Assembly: GCA_934636065.1 (NCBI GenBank)
Contig: CAKTZW010000049.1
Location: 1 to 9,117 of the forward strand
Length of the DNA: 9,117 nt
From: an uncultured Labedella sp.
GTDB taxonomy: Bacteria > Actinomycetota > Actinomycetes > Actinomycetales > Microbacteriaceae
Reading direction: 5' to 3'
This document shows, piece after piece, positions 1 through 5,965 of the stretch. How positions within the stretch are numbered: position 1 is the stretch's first letter; every line of letters begins with the position of its first letter. The translations under genes were made by a program, and so were the position numbers. Below the pieces are notes generated by a model. The model was not told the DNA's origin and did not search any database. It saw only the letters and a program-made list of their open reading frames with translations.

Positions 1-1171
1 TCGGGACCCAGGCGCTGCCGTCGGCCGCGCTGCGCTCGACGGCGTCGTGGACGCGCTGCACCTGCAGTCCGTCCGAGAAGCTCGGCGTGGGGGCGGTGCC
101 GCTCGCGACGGCCTCGACGAAGTCCTTCACCTGGTGCGAGAAACCGTGCTCGTACCCGATGGTGTGACCGGTCGGCCACCAGTTCGCCATGTAGGGGTGC
201 TCGGGCTCCGTCACCATCACGCGCGTGAATCCCTGCCGGTCGGCGGGAGCCGTCGCGTCGTAGACGTTCAGGACGTTCATGTCCTCGAGGTCGAACGAGA
301 TCGCACCGGCCGATCCCGCGATCTCGATGCGGAAGGCGTTCTTGCGGCCGGTCGCGAAGCGCGTCGCCTCGAACGATCCGACGGCTCCGCCCTCGAACCG
401 ACCGGTGAACAGGGCGAGGTCGTCGACGGTGACGGGGCCGCGCTCCGTCGACGCCGTGCCGCTCAACCCGACGGTCTCCCCCAGCATCGGCCGCTCGGTG
501 ACGAACGTCTCGAGCGTGCCCGACACCGACGTGAGCGACTGCCCGGTGATGAACTGGGCGAGGTCGATCGCGTGCGCGCCGATGTCGCCGAGCGATCCGG
601 ACCCCGCGAGGTCCTTGTTCAACCGCCACGTGAGGGGGGCCTCGGCGTCGACGAGCCAGTCCTGCAGGTAGTTGGCGCGGATCTGACGGATCTCACCGAG
701 GGCTCCGGAGGCGACGAGGTCGCGCGCGTACGTCGCGGCGGGGACGCGGCGGTAGGTGAAGCCGACCATGGAGCGCACGCCGTTCGCGTCGGCGCGCTCG
801 GCGGCCTCGGCCATCCGCTCGGCGTCCTCGACCGAGTTCGCGAGCGGCTTCTCGCACATCACGTGCTTGCCCGCCTCGAGAGCGGCGATCGAGATCGGCG
901 AGTGCGTGTCGCCGGGCGTCACGACGTCGACGATGTCGATGTCGTCGCGCTCGAGCACGGCGCGCCAGTCGGTCGCCGTCTCGGCCCAGCCCCACTTGTC
1001 GGCGGCGGCCTGTGCGCGGTCGGCGTCGCGACCGACGAGCACCGTCATCTCGACCGGCCGGGGCAGGTCGAAGAACCGGGGCGCGACCCGCCAGCCCTGG
1101 GAGTGCGCCGCCCCCATGAAGCCGTATCCCACCATCGCGACGCGCAGGGGGGCGTTCGTGTTCTCCGTCAT
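1..1171 (-). CDS. Gfo/Idh/MocA-family NAD(P)-dependent oxidoreductase (C-terminus cut by window edge)
   Basis: 390 codons are visible from the ATG at 1171 and the stop lies beyond the left edge. Family members are about 350-400 residues, so little is missing. The N-terminal Rossmann fold has the nucleotide motif GYGFMG (residues 15-20). The family EKP motif follows at residues 107-109 (CEKPLA). The substrate domain carries GSLGDIGAHAIDL, with Asp196 and His200 matching the catalytic Asp/His pair known from inositol dehydrogenases; the EKP lysine (108) would complete the active site. Family knowledge: cytoplasmic oxidation or reduction of sugars, cyclitols or their derivatives. The start is chosen because AGAGAGG lies 7 nt upstream. 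It is the last visible gene of a leftward operon, 62 bp after the zinc dehydrogenase, with no terminator seen between. Substrate is not determinable. Family assignment is firm. Confidence 0.93.
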   Translation of the reverse strand, partial: MTENTNAPLRVAMVGYGFMGAAHSQGWRVAPRFFDLPRPVEMTVLVGRDADRAQAAADKWGWAETATDWRAVLERDDIDIVDVVTPGDTHSPISIAALEAGKHVMCEKPLANSVEDAERMAEAAERADANGVRSMVGFTYRRVPAATYARDLVASGALGEIRQIRANYLQDWLVDAEAPLTWRLNKDLAGSGSLGDIGAHAIDLAQFITGQSLTSVSGTLETFVTERPMLGETVGLSGTASTERGPVTVDDLALFTGRFEGGAVGSFEATRFATGRKNAFRIEIAGSAGAISFDLEDMNVLNVYDATAPADRQGFTRVMVTEPEHPYMANWWPTGHTIGYEHGFSHQVKDFVEAVASGTAPTPSFSDGLQVQRVHDAVERSAADGSAWVP

Positions 1172-1233
1172 CGTGGACCTCTCTGTCCGGGCTCCGCTCG
1201 ACCGGGGGGTCGACCTGGAGTGTTCGGTACCGC

Positions 1234-2280
1234 TCACCGCACGGGGGCCGTGAGCACCGCCTCATCGACATTGGGATGAGGCATCAACATGATCTTGCCG
1301 CACGCGCCCGTGTCTTGGACATCCATCGCGACCGCGACCTCCTCGAGAGGCATGAGGTGCGTGACGAGGCGGTCGATGCGGGGGCCGGCGCGACGCACCG
1401 TCTCCCACATCTCGTGGGACGACGTGAGGCTGTTCCAGTGCCAGACGCCGAAGACGTCGAGACCGAGCGGCACGAGCGGCGGGAACTGCACGTCGCCCGC
1501 CCACGCGACGATCGCGAGTCGTCCGCGCGCCCGCAGGGAGAGCGCGAGCGTGCGAGGGCCGGTCGGGGCACCGCTCGTCTCGACGCCGGCGTCGGCCCCG
1601 CGTCCGCCCGTCAGCTCGTGCACGAGGGCCGGCACGTCCTCCGTCGTCGGGTCGAAGACGCGCTCCGCGCCGAGATCCCGTGCGAGCTGTGCCCGGTACG
1701 GGTGGGTCTCGATCGCGAACACGCGCGCGTTCCGCGTCACGCCCTGCACGACCGCGCCGAGGCCGACCGGTCCACACCCGGACACGATGATCGTGTCCGT
1801 CGCGTCGACCTGCATGCGCTCGAGGGCGCCGAAGGTGGGTCCGAAACCGCAGCACGCCATCGCACCGTGGACGAGGGAGATGTCGTCGGGGATCCGCTCG
1901 ACGAGCCAGTCGGGCTTGAGGACGTACTGTGCGTAGCTGCCGACCCCGTACTCCTGACCCGTCTCCGCGAGGACGTCGCGCAGATCCGGGCAGTGCATGT
2001 AGTCGCCGGAGGTGCAGAGGAAGCAGACGCCGCAGCCGTAGTGCGGCATGACGGCGACCCGGTCGCCCTCGCGCACGCGCCGGGAGTCGCCCGCATCGAC
2101 GACCACGCCGACGGACTCGTGACCGAGTGCGAGCTCCGGAACTCCGTCCTTCCGCCGCTTGAACTCCGTGCACATGGGGGCGAGCAGGATCTGGACCACC
2201 ACGAGGTCGCCGGAGGCGCGCGGGCGCGGCTGTTCGAGCACCTCGACGACGCCGGGACCCGTGATAGCGGCGGCCTTCAC
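1234..2280 (-). CDS. Zinc-dependent medium-chain alcohol/polyol dehydrogenase (MDR family)
   Basis: 348 residues, the usual length for the family. Catalytic zinc ligands are visible as Cys37 (APMCTEF), His54-Glu55 (LGHES) and probably Cys144 (ACCGFGPTFGAL). The structural-zinc lobe has Cys83, Cys86, Cys89 and Cys97 in the classic CxxCxxCx7C spacing. The Rossmann motif is GCGPVG (168-173), and Glu191 at the end of the second strand favours NAD over NADP (inference from the family rule). It probably oxidises a secondary alcohol of a sugar or polyol in the cytoplasm. The GTG start overlaps the stop of the upstream isomerase gene as GTGA (2277-2280), so translation is probably coupled. Together with the neighbouring Gfo/Idh/MocA enzyme it gives the operon two distinct dehydrogenase chemistries. 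The exact substrate is unknown. Confidence 0.93.
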   Translation of the reverse strand: MKAAAITGPGVVEVLEQPRPRASGDLVVVQILLAPMCTEFKRRKDGVPELALGHESVGVVVDAGDSRRVREGDRVAVMPHYGCGVCFLCTSGDYMHCPDLRDVLAETGQEYGVGSYAQYVLKPDWLVERIPDDISLVHGAMACCGFGPTFGALERMQVDATDTIIVSGCGPVGLGAVVQGVTRNARVFAIETHPYRAQLARDLGAERVFDPTTEDVPALVHELTGGRGADAGVETSGAPTGPRTLALSLRARGRLAIVAWAGDVQFPPLVPLGLDVFGVWHWNSLTSSHEMWETVRRAGPRIDRLVTHLMPLEEVAVAMDVQDTGACGKIMLMPHPNVDEAVLTAPVR

Positions 2281-3095
2281 GAGGCGACCGCCGTCTCGGC
2301 GAGCAGATCGACGAGGATCGCCCGGCTGCGAACGACGTCCGGGAAGGGGTCGGAGTGCTCGGGCTCGTGCTCGATGCTCATCGGCGCGGTGTAGCCGATC
2401 TCGCGCAGAGCCGCGACGCAGTCCGCGATGGGAACCACTCCCTCGCCGAAGGCGCAGGTGTCGTGGGCGCCGACCTCGCGAACGTCCTTGAGGTGCACGT
2501 AGAAGACACGGTCGCCGAGTTCACGGATGGCACGCGCGGCGTCGTAGCCCTGCGTGCCGAACCATCCCGTGTCGACCGTGACGCCGACGACGTCGGCGTC
2601 ACCCTCGCCGATGACCTCGAGCACCTCCGACGGGGTCTTCTGCGGGTGGTTCTCGAAGCCGTAGACGTGCCCGAACTCGCGGAGCACCGCGACGAGCGCC
2701 GCGCGATCGCGCTGCAGAAGGTGCGTTCCGCCGCCGAGGACGCGGGTGCCGAGGGCCTGAGCGACCTCGTTGGCGCGTCGGAACTGCTCCACCGTCGAGC
2801 CGTAGTGGCTCCCGTAGCTGGCGACCTCGACGCCGTGGCGGTCGAGCACCCGCCGGGCCGCGGCGAGGTGCGCGTCCGTCGCCCACTCGTAGCTCAGCTG
2901 CGGGTGCCAGACGTCGATCGTGTCGAAGCCCGCGTCGACGGCGCTCCGCACGAAGGCGTCGAAGCGCTCCTCGTACGTCTCGATCGGGGCGTAGTGGGCG
3001 TTCGCGGCGGCGTCGCCCTGGTCCCACCCCTCCGTCATGTTCCAGTCCAGCTGTTGGGCGACGAGGTTCGCTCCCATGAAGGAGATGCGGTTCAC
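2277..3095 (-). CDS. Sugar phosphate isomerase/epimerase-like TIM-barrel protein (AP endonuclease 2 fold)
   Basis: 272 residues with the pattern of the xylose isomerase-like TIM-barrel superfamily. The four expected metal ligands are present: Glu148 (GFENHP), Asp175 (TVDTGW), His201 (FYVHLKD) and Glu242 (SIEHEPE). The usual reactions in this family are ketose epimerisation, aldose-ketose isomerisation, or in some members keto-sugar eliminations and inosose dehydration; the sequence does not decide which. The start is GTG at 3095, with GGAG six nt upstream. An in-frame ATG seven codons in would delete the first beta strand. The stop overlaps the GTG start of the zinc dehydrogenase. The gap of 82 bp to the ThuA-like gene holds no obvious promoter or terminator, so it probably belongs to the same transcript. 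Confidence 0.9.
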   Translation of the reverse strand: MNRISFMGANLVAQQLDWNMTEGWDQGDAAANAHYAPIETYEERFDAFVRSAVDAGFDTIDVWHPQLSYEWATDAHLAAARRVLDRHGVEVASYGSHYGSTVEQFRRANEVAQALGTRVLGGGTHLLQRDRAALVAVLREFGHVYGFENHPQKTPSEVLEVIGEGDADVVGVTVDTGWFGTQGYDAARAIRELGDRVFYVHLKDVREVGAHDTCAFGEGVVPIADCVAALREIGYTAPMSIEHEPEHSDPFPDVVRSRAILVDLLAETAVAS

Positions 3096-3177
3096 GAACT
3101 GCTCCGTTCTGCGACGAGTGTCGGCTGTGGGTGCGGAGCCGCGCCGTCGCGAATCCGCTGGTCTGTGTGGCGGCGCA

Positions 3178-3894
3178 TCACGCTGAACGCGCGGCCCAGA
3201 GCAGGCCGCGCTCGACGACGGTGCGCACGTTCGGGTCCTCGAGCACCTCGACGCGGTGGCCGGCGGTGCTCACGAAGACGCGGCCGTCGCCCCACTCGCG
3301 GGTCCAGAAGACCGGGGAGGTGACGGGGCGCTTCCACGGGTCCCACGGCCGCACCGGAGTGGTGGTGGTGGCGAGCACATCGATGAGGTCGTCGTGAAGC
3401 ACCCAGTACTGCTCCGTGACGAGATCGAAGTCGTGGATGCCGCGCGTGATCTCGTGCTCGCGCCCCTCGGCAGTGAGGTTCACCGTATAGGGGAGGTAGT
3501 GGTCGGACTGCTCACCGGTCCGCTCGTCCGGATGCTTCGCGGCGTGGTGGGCGAACTGGCCGCCGACGAGGTGGAGGTAGTCGGCCTCGTTCCGGTAGGA
3601 GTCGGCGATGCCGCCGTGCCAGCCGCCGAGGCCGGTGCCGGCCTCGATCGCGCGTCGCAGGCCGGCGATCTCGTCGCGCTCGATGACGTTCATCGTGTTG
3701 CACTGCATCACGAGGTCGACGCCGGCCATGTACGCGTCGTCCGCGTAGATCCACGGCCCCTCGTGCACGTCGACGTCGAAGCCGTTGCGCTCGAGGAACG
3801 GGATGAAGAGCTCGGTCGCCTCGACGGGCTGGTGCCCGTCCCAACCGCCACGGACGACGAGGGCACGGCGGGAAGGCTGAACACCGGTGGTCAT
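3178..3894 (-). CDS. ThuA-like domain protein (glutamine amidotransferase-like fold)
   Basis: 238 residues, the normal size for a single ThuA domain. Family-typical segments are GGWHGGIADSYR (90-101), YLHLVGGQF (106-114), a TEQYW segment (160-164) and PVFWTREWGDGRVF (194-207), with conserved histidines 93, 117 and 213. There is no signal peptide. ThuA of Sinorhizobium is part of the trehalose-utilisation pair thuAB, whose partner ThuB is a Gfo/Idh/MocA enzyme involved in forming 3-keto disaccharides. That family link fits the two Gfo/Idh/MocA genes here but does not prove the substrate. The open frame continues far upstream opposite the divergent gene. The ATG at 3894 is chosen because homology begins just after it and a -10 box sits six nt before it. 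No ribosome binding site is visible, consistent with leaderless translation. Confidence 0.9.
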   Translation of the reverse strand: MTTGVQPSRRALVVRGGWDGHQPVEATELFIPFLERNGFDVDVHEGPWIYADDAYMAGVDLVMQCNTMNVIERDEIAGLRRAIEAGTGLGGWHGGIADSYRNEADYLHLVGGQFAHHAAKHPDERTGEQSDHYLPYTVNLTAEGREHEITRGIHDFDLVTEQYWVLHDDLIDVLATTTTPVRPWDPWKRPVTSPVFWTREWGDGRVFVSTAGHRVEVLEDPNVRTVVERGLLWAARSA

Positions 3895-3897
3895 GGG

Positions 3898-3921
3898 AAA
3901 AGTATATACAGATCTACTTTT
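3898..3921. promoter_or_regulatory. AT-rich 24-bp dyad, candidate operator of the divergent sugar cluster
   Basis: Perfect 7-bp arms, AAAAGTA (3898-3904) and TACTTTT (3915-3921), are separated by 10 bp, and 9 of 12 position pairs are symmetric overall. The dyad completely covers the ThuA -10 box. It is strikingly AT-rich in a GC-rich neighbourhood, which suits a repressor site. The cognate regulator is not in the window. Confidence 0.5.
3901..3906 (-). promoter_or_regulatory. -10 box of a leaderless promoter for the ThuA operon
   Basis: Read on the minus strand, TATACT is followed by six nt (TTTCCC) and then the ATG at 3894. Transcription would therefore start at or next to the A of the start codon. 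There is no Shine-Dalgarno sequence. Leaderless mRNAs with TAnnnT boxes are common in actinobacteria. No good -35 hexamer is seen 16-18 bp upstream. Confidence 0.6.
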
Positions 3922-3948
3922 CGTGGGGAAGAGCGCCCCGCTGAGCGC

Positions 3949-3971
3949 CCGATCGCAGCCGAGCAGATCGG
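3949..3971. promoter_or_regulatory. Second dyad in the divergent intergenic region
   Basis: CCGATC (3949-3954) and GATCGG (3966-3971) form an inverted repeat with an 11-bp spacer, centred about 50 bp from the AT-rich dyad. It ends about 20 bp upstream of the rightward -10 box, roughly where a -35 element would lie. It could be a regulator site for the rightward gene. Six-bp arms in GC-rich DNA can arise by chance, so support is modest. Confidence 0.25.
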
Positions 3972-3991
3972 AGCCTTCCCGAGCAGGCCCG

Positions 3992-3997
3992 TACGGT
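3992..3997 (+). promoter_or_regulatory. Putative -10 box for the rightward Gfo/Idh/MocA gene
   Basis: TACGGT fits TAnnnT and lies six nt before an ATG at 4004, the same geometry as at the ThuA and ArsR genes. No convincing -35 is seen. The predicted transcript start is at about 4004. Confidence 0.4.
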
Positions 3998-4003
3998 TGA
4001 GGG

Positions 4004-4030
4004 ATGCAGAGAATGACGAGAACTCCGTGA
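4004..4030 (+). CDS. Putative 8-codon leader peptide (uORF) coupled to the downstream oxidoreductase
   Basis: The frame reads MQRMTRTP then TGA. The first ATG is placed six nt after a TAnnnT box, as in a leaderless mRNA. A second in-frame ATG at 4013 has GAGGG nine nt upstream. The stop (4028-4030) overlaps the GTG start of the oxidoreductase (4027-4029) as GTGA. That gene has only a weak ribosome binding site, so termination-reinitiation is plausible. The peptide has no recognisable run of one amino acid, so an attenuation role is not evident. It may be coincidental; nothing other than geometry supports it. Confidence 0.35.
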   Translation: MQRMTRTP

Positions 4031-5145
4031 GCACCGTCGGGACGACCCCGCTGCGCGTGGTGCTCGTGGGCGCCGGCGGGATGGGGAAGCAGTGGCTCCG
4101 GACTCTCGACGCGTCGGCCGACGTCGACCTCGTGGGACTCGTGGATCTGAACCTCGACGGCGCGCGCGCCGCATTGGAGGAGGCGGGGCTCACGGGCATC
4201 CCGGTCGCGTCGAGTCTCACCGAGATCGCATCGACCGTCGGCGCCGAAGCCGTCGTCAACGTGACGATCCCGGCGGCTCACCATCCCGTGAACGTCGAGG
4301 CGCTGTTCGCCGGACTGCCGGTGCTGTGCGAGAAGCCCGCCGCCCCGAGCGTGAGCGAGGCGCTCTCGCTCGCGGCCGCCACGGAAGCGAGTGGGCGGCT
4401 GCTCATGATCAGCCAGTCGCGGCGGTACTACCGCGCGCTGGCCGCGCTGAAACGGCAGGTCGCCGAGCTCGGCGAGGTCGGCATTGTGAGGACGGACTTC
4501 TTCAAGGCACCGCACTTCGGCGGCTTCCGGGAGGAGATGGACCACGTCCTCCTCGTCGACATGGCGATCCACGCCTTCGACGCCGCCCGCTACCTGCTCG
4601 ACGCCGAACCCGTCTCGGTGTACTGCGAGGAGTACAACCCCGGGTGGAGCTGGTACGCCGACGGGGCGGCCGCGACGGCGGTCTTCGAGTTCGCGGGCGG
4701 CGTCCGCTACGTCTACACGGGCAGCTGGTGCAGCGACGGCCAGGAGACGTCGTGGAACGGCGACTGGCGCGTGAACGCCGCCGGCGGCACGGCCACGTGG
4801 GACGGCGACGGCACGCCCGTCGTCCAGTTCGCGCCCAATGGCGTGACCGGCGGCGAGCCGGCGGGCATCGTGCCGGTCGAGCTCGGCCCCGAGGTGCCGG
4901 AGGAGATCGCCGGGTCGCTCGCCGAGTTCGTGGCGGCCGTGCGCAGCGGCTCCGTCCCGTCCGGGGAGGTGCACGCCAACATCCTGAGCCTCGCCATGGT
5001 CGAGGCCGCGGTACGGTCCGCGGAGACGGGCGAGCGGGTGCTCATCGCCGACGTGCTCGCCGACGCCCACGCGCGGGCGATCGAGGACGAGCGGCTGCCG
5101 GAACTCCGGACCGTGCTCACGTCGTGGAGTTCACCGCTCGGCTGA
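4027..5145 (+). CDS. Gfo/Idh/MocA-family NAD(P)-dependent oxidoreductase
   Basis: 372 residues. The Rossmann motif is GAGGMG (15-20), with Asp40 at the end of the second strand (GLVDLN), which favours NAD. The EKP motif is at 102-104 (LCEKPAAP), and the substrate domain has LLVDMAIHAFDAARYLL with Asp178 and His182 as the likely catalytic pair. It should oxidise or reduce a carbohydrate or cyclitol in the cytoplasm. It is divergent from the ThuA operon and shares its 132-bp control region, so co-regulation is likely. It is only distantly similar to the enzyme at the left edge (different motif wording throughout), so this is not a recent duplication. The GTG start is chosen because the glycine-rich motif begins 14 residues later, as is usual. 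The frame is open well upstream, but that part lies opposite the ThuA gene. Confidence 0.93.
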   Translation: MSTVGTTPLRVVLVGAGGMGKQWLRTLDASADVDLVGLVDLNLDGARAALEEAGLTGIPVASSLTEIASTVGAEAVVNVTIPAAHHPVNVEALFAGLPVLCEKPAAPSVSEALSLAAATEASGRLLMISQSRRYYRALAALKRQVAELGEVGIVRTDFFKAPHFGGFREEMDHVLLVDMAIHAFDAARYLLDAEPVSVYCEEYNPGWSWYADGAAATAVFEFAGGVRYVYTGSWCSDGQETSWNGDWRVNAAGGTATWDGDGTPVVQFAPNGVTGGEPAGIVPVELGPEVPEEIAGSLAEFVAAVRSGSVPSGEVHANILSLAMVEAAVRSAETGERVLIADVLADAHARAIEDERLPELRTVLTSWSSPLG

Positions 5146-5205
5146 GGATGCTGCGGCCCGGCACGCTACGGGTCGAGGGGTCGGCTCGGGCTCAGCGCCA
5201 GCAAG

Positions 5206-5219
5206 TCTCCCGCGGGAGA
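5206..5219. terminator. Possible weak hairpin after the oxidoreductase
   Basis: TCTCCCG followed by CGGGAGA is a perfect 14-bp palindrome about 60 bp after the stop at 5145, followed by AAAA and not by a T-run on the plus strand. As an RNA stem it would have only about five pairs with a CGCG loop. It could be a weak terminator, or simply a protein-binding palindrome. Confidence 0.25.
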
Positions 5220-5355
5220 AAAGGCAGGTCAGGAAGCGCGCGGACGTAATCCTCGGCCTAGGCCAGCACGCTGCTCCACGCGTAGATCACTTCCGCCAAG
5301 AGCCTCGTCGAGCGGAAACAAACGAGTTCTCCGGCTCTAGGAGTGATGGTTCCCT

Positions 5356-5485
5356 TCAGATCTCCTCACCTGCCGCATCTTCATCGAACTCCTCGTGATG
5401 GCGATCGACATAACCAGCCATTCCGGGAACGGTGAAGGCAAGTTGTCCGTGCTCGGGCGCGTAAACATAAATTCGATTTTTTCAA
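5356..5485 (-). pseudogene. Orphan small reading frame, apparently interrupted by a one-base frameshift
   Basis: The frame from 5475 to the stop at 5356 encodes 39 residues (RIYVYAPEHG ... AGEEI) with a protein-like, acidic composition and no start codon of its own; the frame is closed by a TGA just upstream. In another frame a TTG at 5485 has AGGAG four nt upstream and reads M-K-K. Removing one T after the A-run would join them into a roughly 42-residue protein. Third positions are only about half G/C, well below the neighbours. It may be a decayed small gene, a programmed frameshift on the A-run, or chance. I do not recognise the protein. Confidence 0.3.
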
Positions 5486-5592
5486 TTTTCTCCTATGGAT
5501 AGATAGCTTCGAGCCCCGGCACCGGTTCTCAGGCCTCCGCTTCCGCGAATTCGTGGGTCCGAATCGAACTGCTGTATCGATGGGAAACATTC

Positions 5593-5604
5593 ACCCATAT
5601 GGGT
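5593..5604. promoter_or_regulatory. Perfect 12-bp palindrome next to the ArsR promoter, candidate autoregulatory operator
   Basis: ACCCATATGGGT is a perfect palindrome ending one bp before the TACGAT -10 box of the ArsR gene. CCATAT within it also pairs with ATATGG (5616-5621) across the start codon, giving a longer dyad over the promoter. ArsR-family repressors typically bind dyads at their own promoter, so autoregulation is the likely role. Confidence 0.5.
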
Positions 5605-5605
5605 A

Positions 5606-5611
5606 TACGAT
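5606..5611 (+). promoter_or_regulatory. -10 box of a leaderless promoter for the ArsR-SRPBCC operon
   Basis: TACGAT is followed by GTGGAT and then the ATG at 5618, the same six-nt spacing as at the ThuA gene. No Shine-Dalgarno sequence precedes either this ATG or the GTG at 5612. This geometry is the reason for choosing 5618 as the start. Confidence 0.55.
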
Positions 5612-5617
5612 GTGGAT

Positions 5618-5965
5618 ATGGCACGAGCAGCGACGACCTCGGATGTCTTCAACGCGATCGCGGAGCCGCGGCGCCGCGAGATCCTGACGCTCCTGCGCGG
5701 CGGCGAGCGCCCGGTGTCCGACGTGGCCGACGCGCTCGGGATCCCCCAGCCGGGAGCGTCCAAGCACCTGCGTGTGCTGCGCGAGGTCGGGCTCGTGCGA
5801 GACCGTGCGGAGGGCAAGCAGCGGGTCTACGGACTCGACGCGCGAGGCCTGCGGACGATCCACGAGTGGACCGGCGGCTTCGAGCGGTTCTGGAACGCGA
5901 GCTTCGACCGGCTCGACGCCTACGTGCAGGACCTGAAGCAGGAGACGACGGAGGAGGAGCGATGA
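5618..5965 (+). CDS. ArsR-family winged helix-turn-helix repressor
   Basis: 115 residues from the ATG at 5618; a GTG two codons earlier is an alternative. The N-terminal helix FNAIAEPRRREILTLL (11-26) is the standard ArsR opening. It is followed by the helix-turn-helix SDVADALGIPQPGASKHLRVLREVGLV (34-60) and the wing RAEGKQRVYGL (63-73). No cysteine is present, so it is not a thiol-type metal sensor. This subgroup is usually adjacent to an SRPBCC protein, as here, and is thought to respond to small molecules or to act without metals (family knowledge). The gene overlaps the next one by ATGA. A palindrome at its promoter suggests autorepression. Confidence 0.92.
   Translation: MARAATTSDVFNAIAEPRRREILTLLRGGERPVSDVADALGIPQPGASKHLRVLREVGLVRDRAEGKQRVYGLDARGLRTIHEWTGGFERFWNASFDRLDAYVQDLKQETTEEER

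Larger units (their letters stand above)
5146..5617. other. 472-bp intergenic region, relatively AT-rich
   Basis: No complete gene is convincing here. Base composition drops noticeably after about 5270, with A/T runs around 5465-5500, in contrast to both flanks. It contains a 14-bp palindrome (5206-5219), GGCCTAGGCC (5255-5264), an inverted repeat TTCCGC/GCGGAA (5291-5296 and 5312-5317), a disrupted small minus-strand frame (5356-5475) and the ArsR promoter at the right end. The composition shift suggests foreign or decayed DNA between two intact transcription units. Confidence 0.6.

Noticed and set aside
47..1279. 410-residue plus-strand frame opposite the left Gfo/Idh/MocA gene
   Set aside because: Repetitive Arg/Gly/Asp/Val composition typical of the antisense of GC-rich genes; the minus frame shows a full set of enzyme motifs.
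1276..3323. Long plus-strand frames opposite the zinc dehydrogenase and isomerase
   Set aside because: Antisense shadows; the minus-strand genes have all catalytic and metal-binding residues.
3256..4026. Plus-strand upstream extension of the oxidoreductase frame
   Set aside because: It is antisense to the ThuA gene and low in family-like content; the Rossmann motif belongs near the N-terminus, as from 4027.
3895..5070. Minus-strand upstream extension of the ThuA frame to give a 630-residue protein
   Set aside because: The extra part lies opposite the divergent oxidoreductase, is Arg/Asp/His-rich with no domain pattern, and homology starts just after the ATG at 3894.
5255..5264. GGCCTAGGCC palindrome as an operator or attachment site
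   Set aside because: A single 10-bp palindrome in GC-rich DNA with no partner repeat or promoter nearby; not distinguishable from chance.
5381..5590. 69-residue minus-strand frame in the AT-rich gap starting at ATG 5590
   Set aside because: Basic, Arg/Ser/Cys-rich text without domain pattern and no ribosome binding site; the better coding signal in this stretch is in a different frame (5356-5475).
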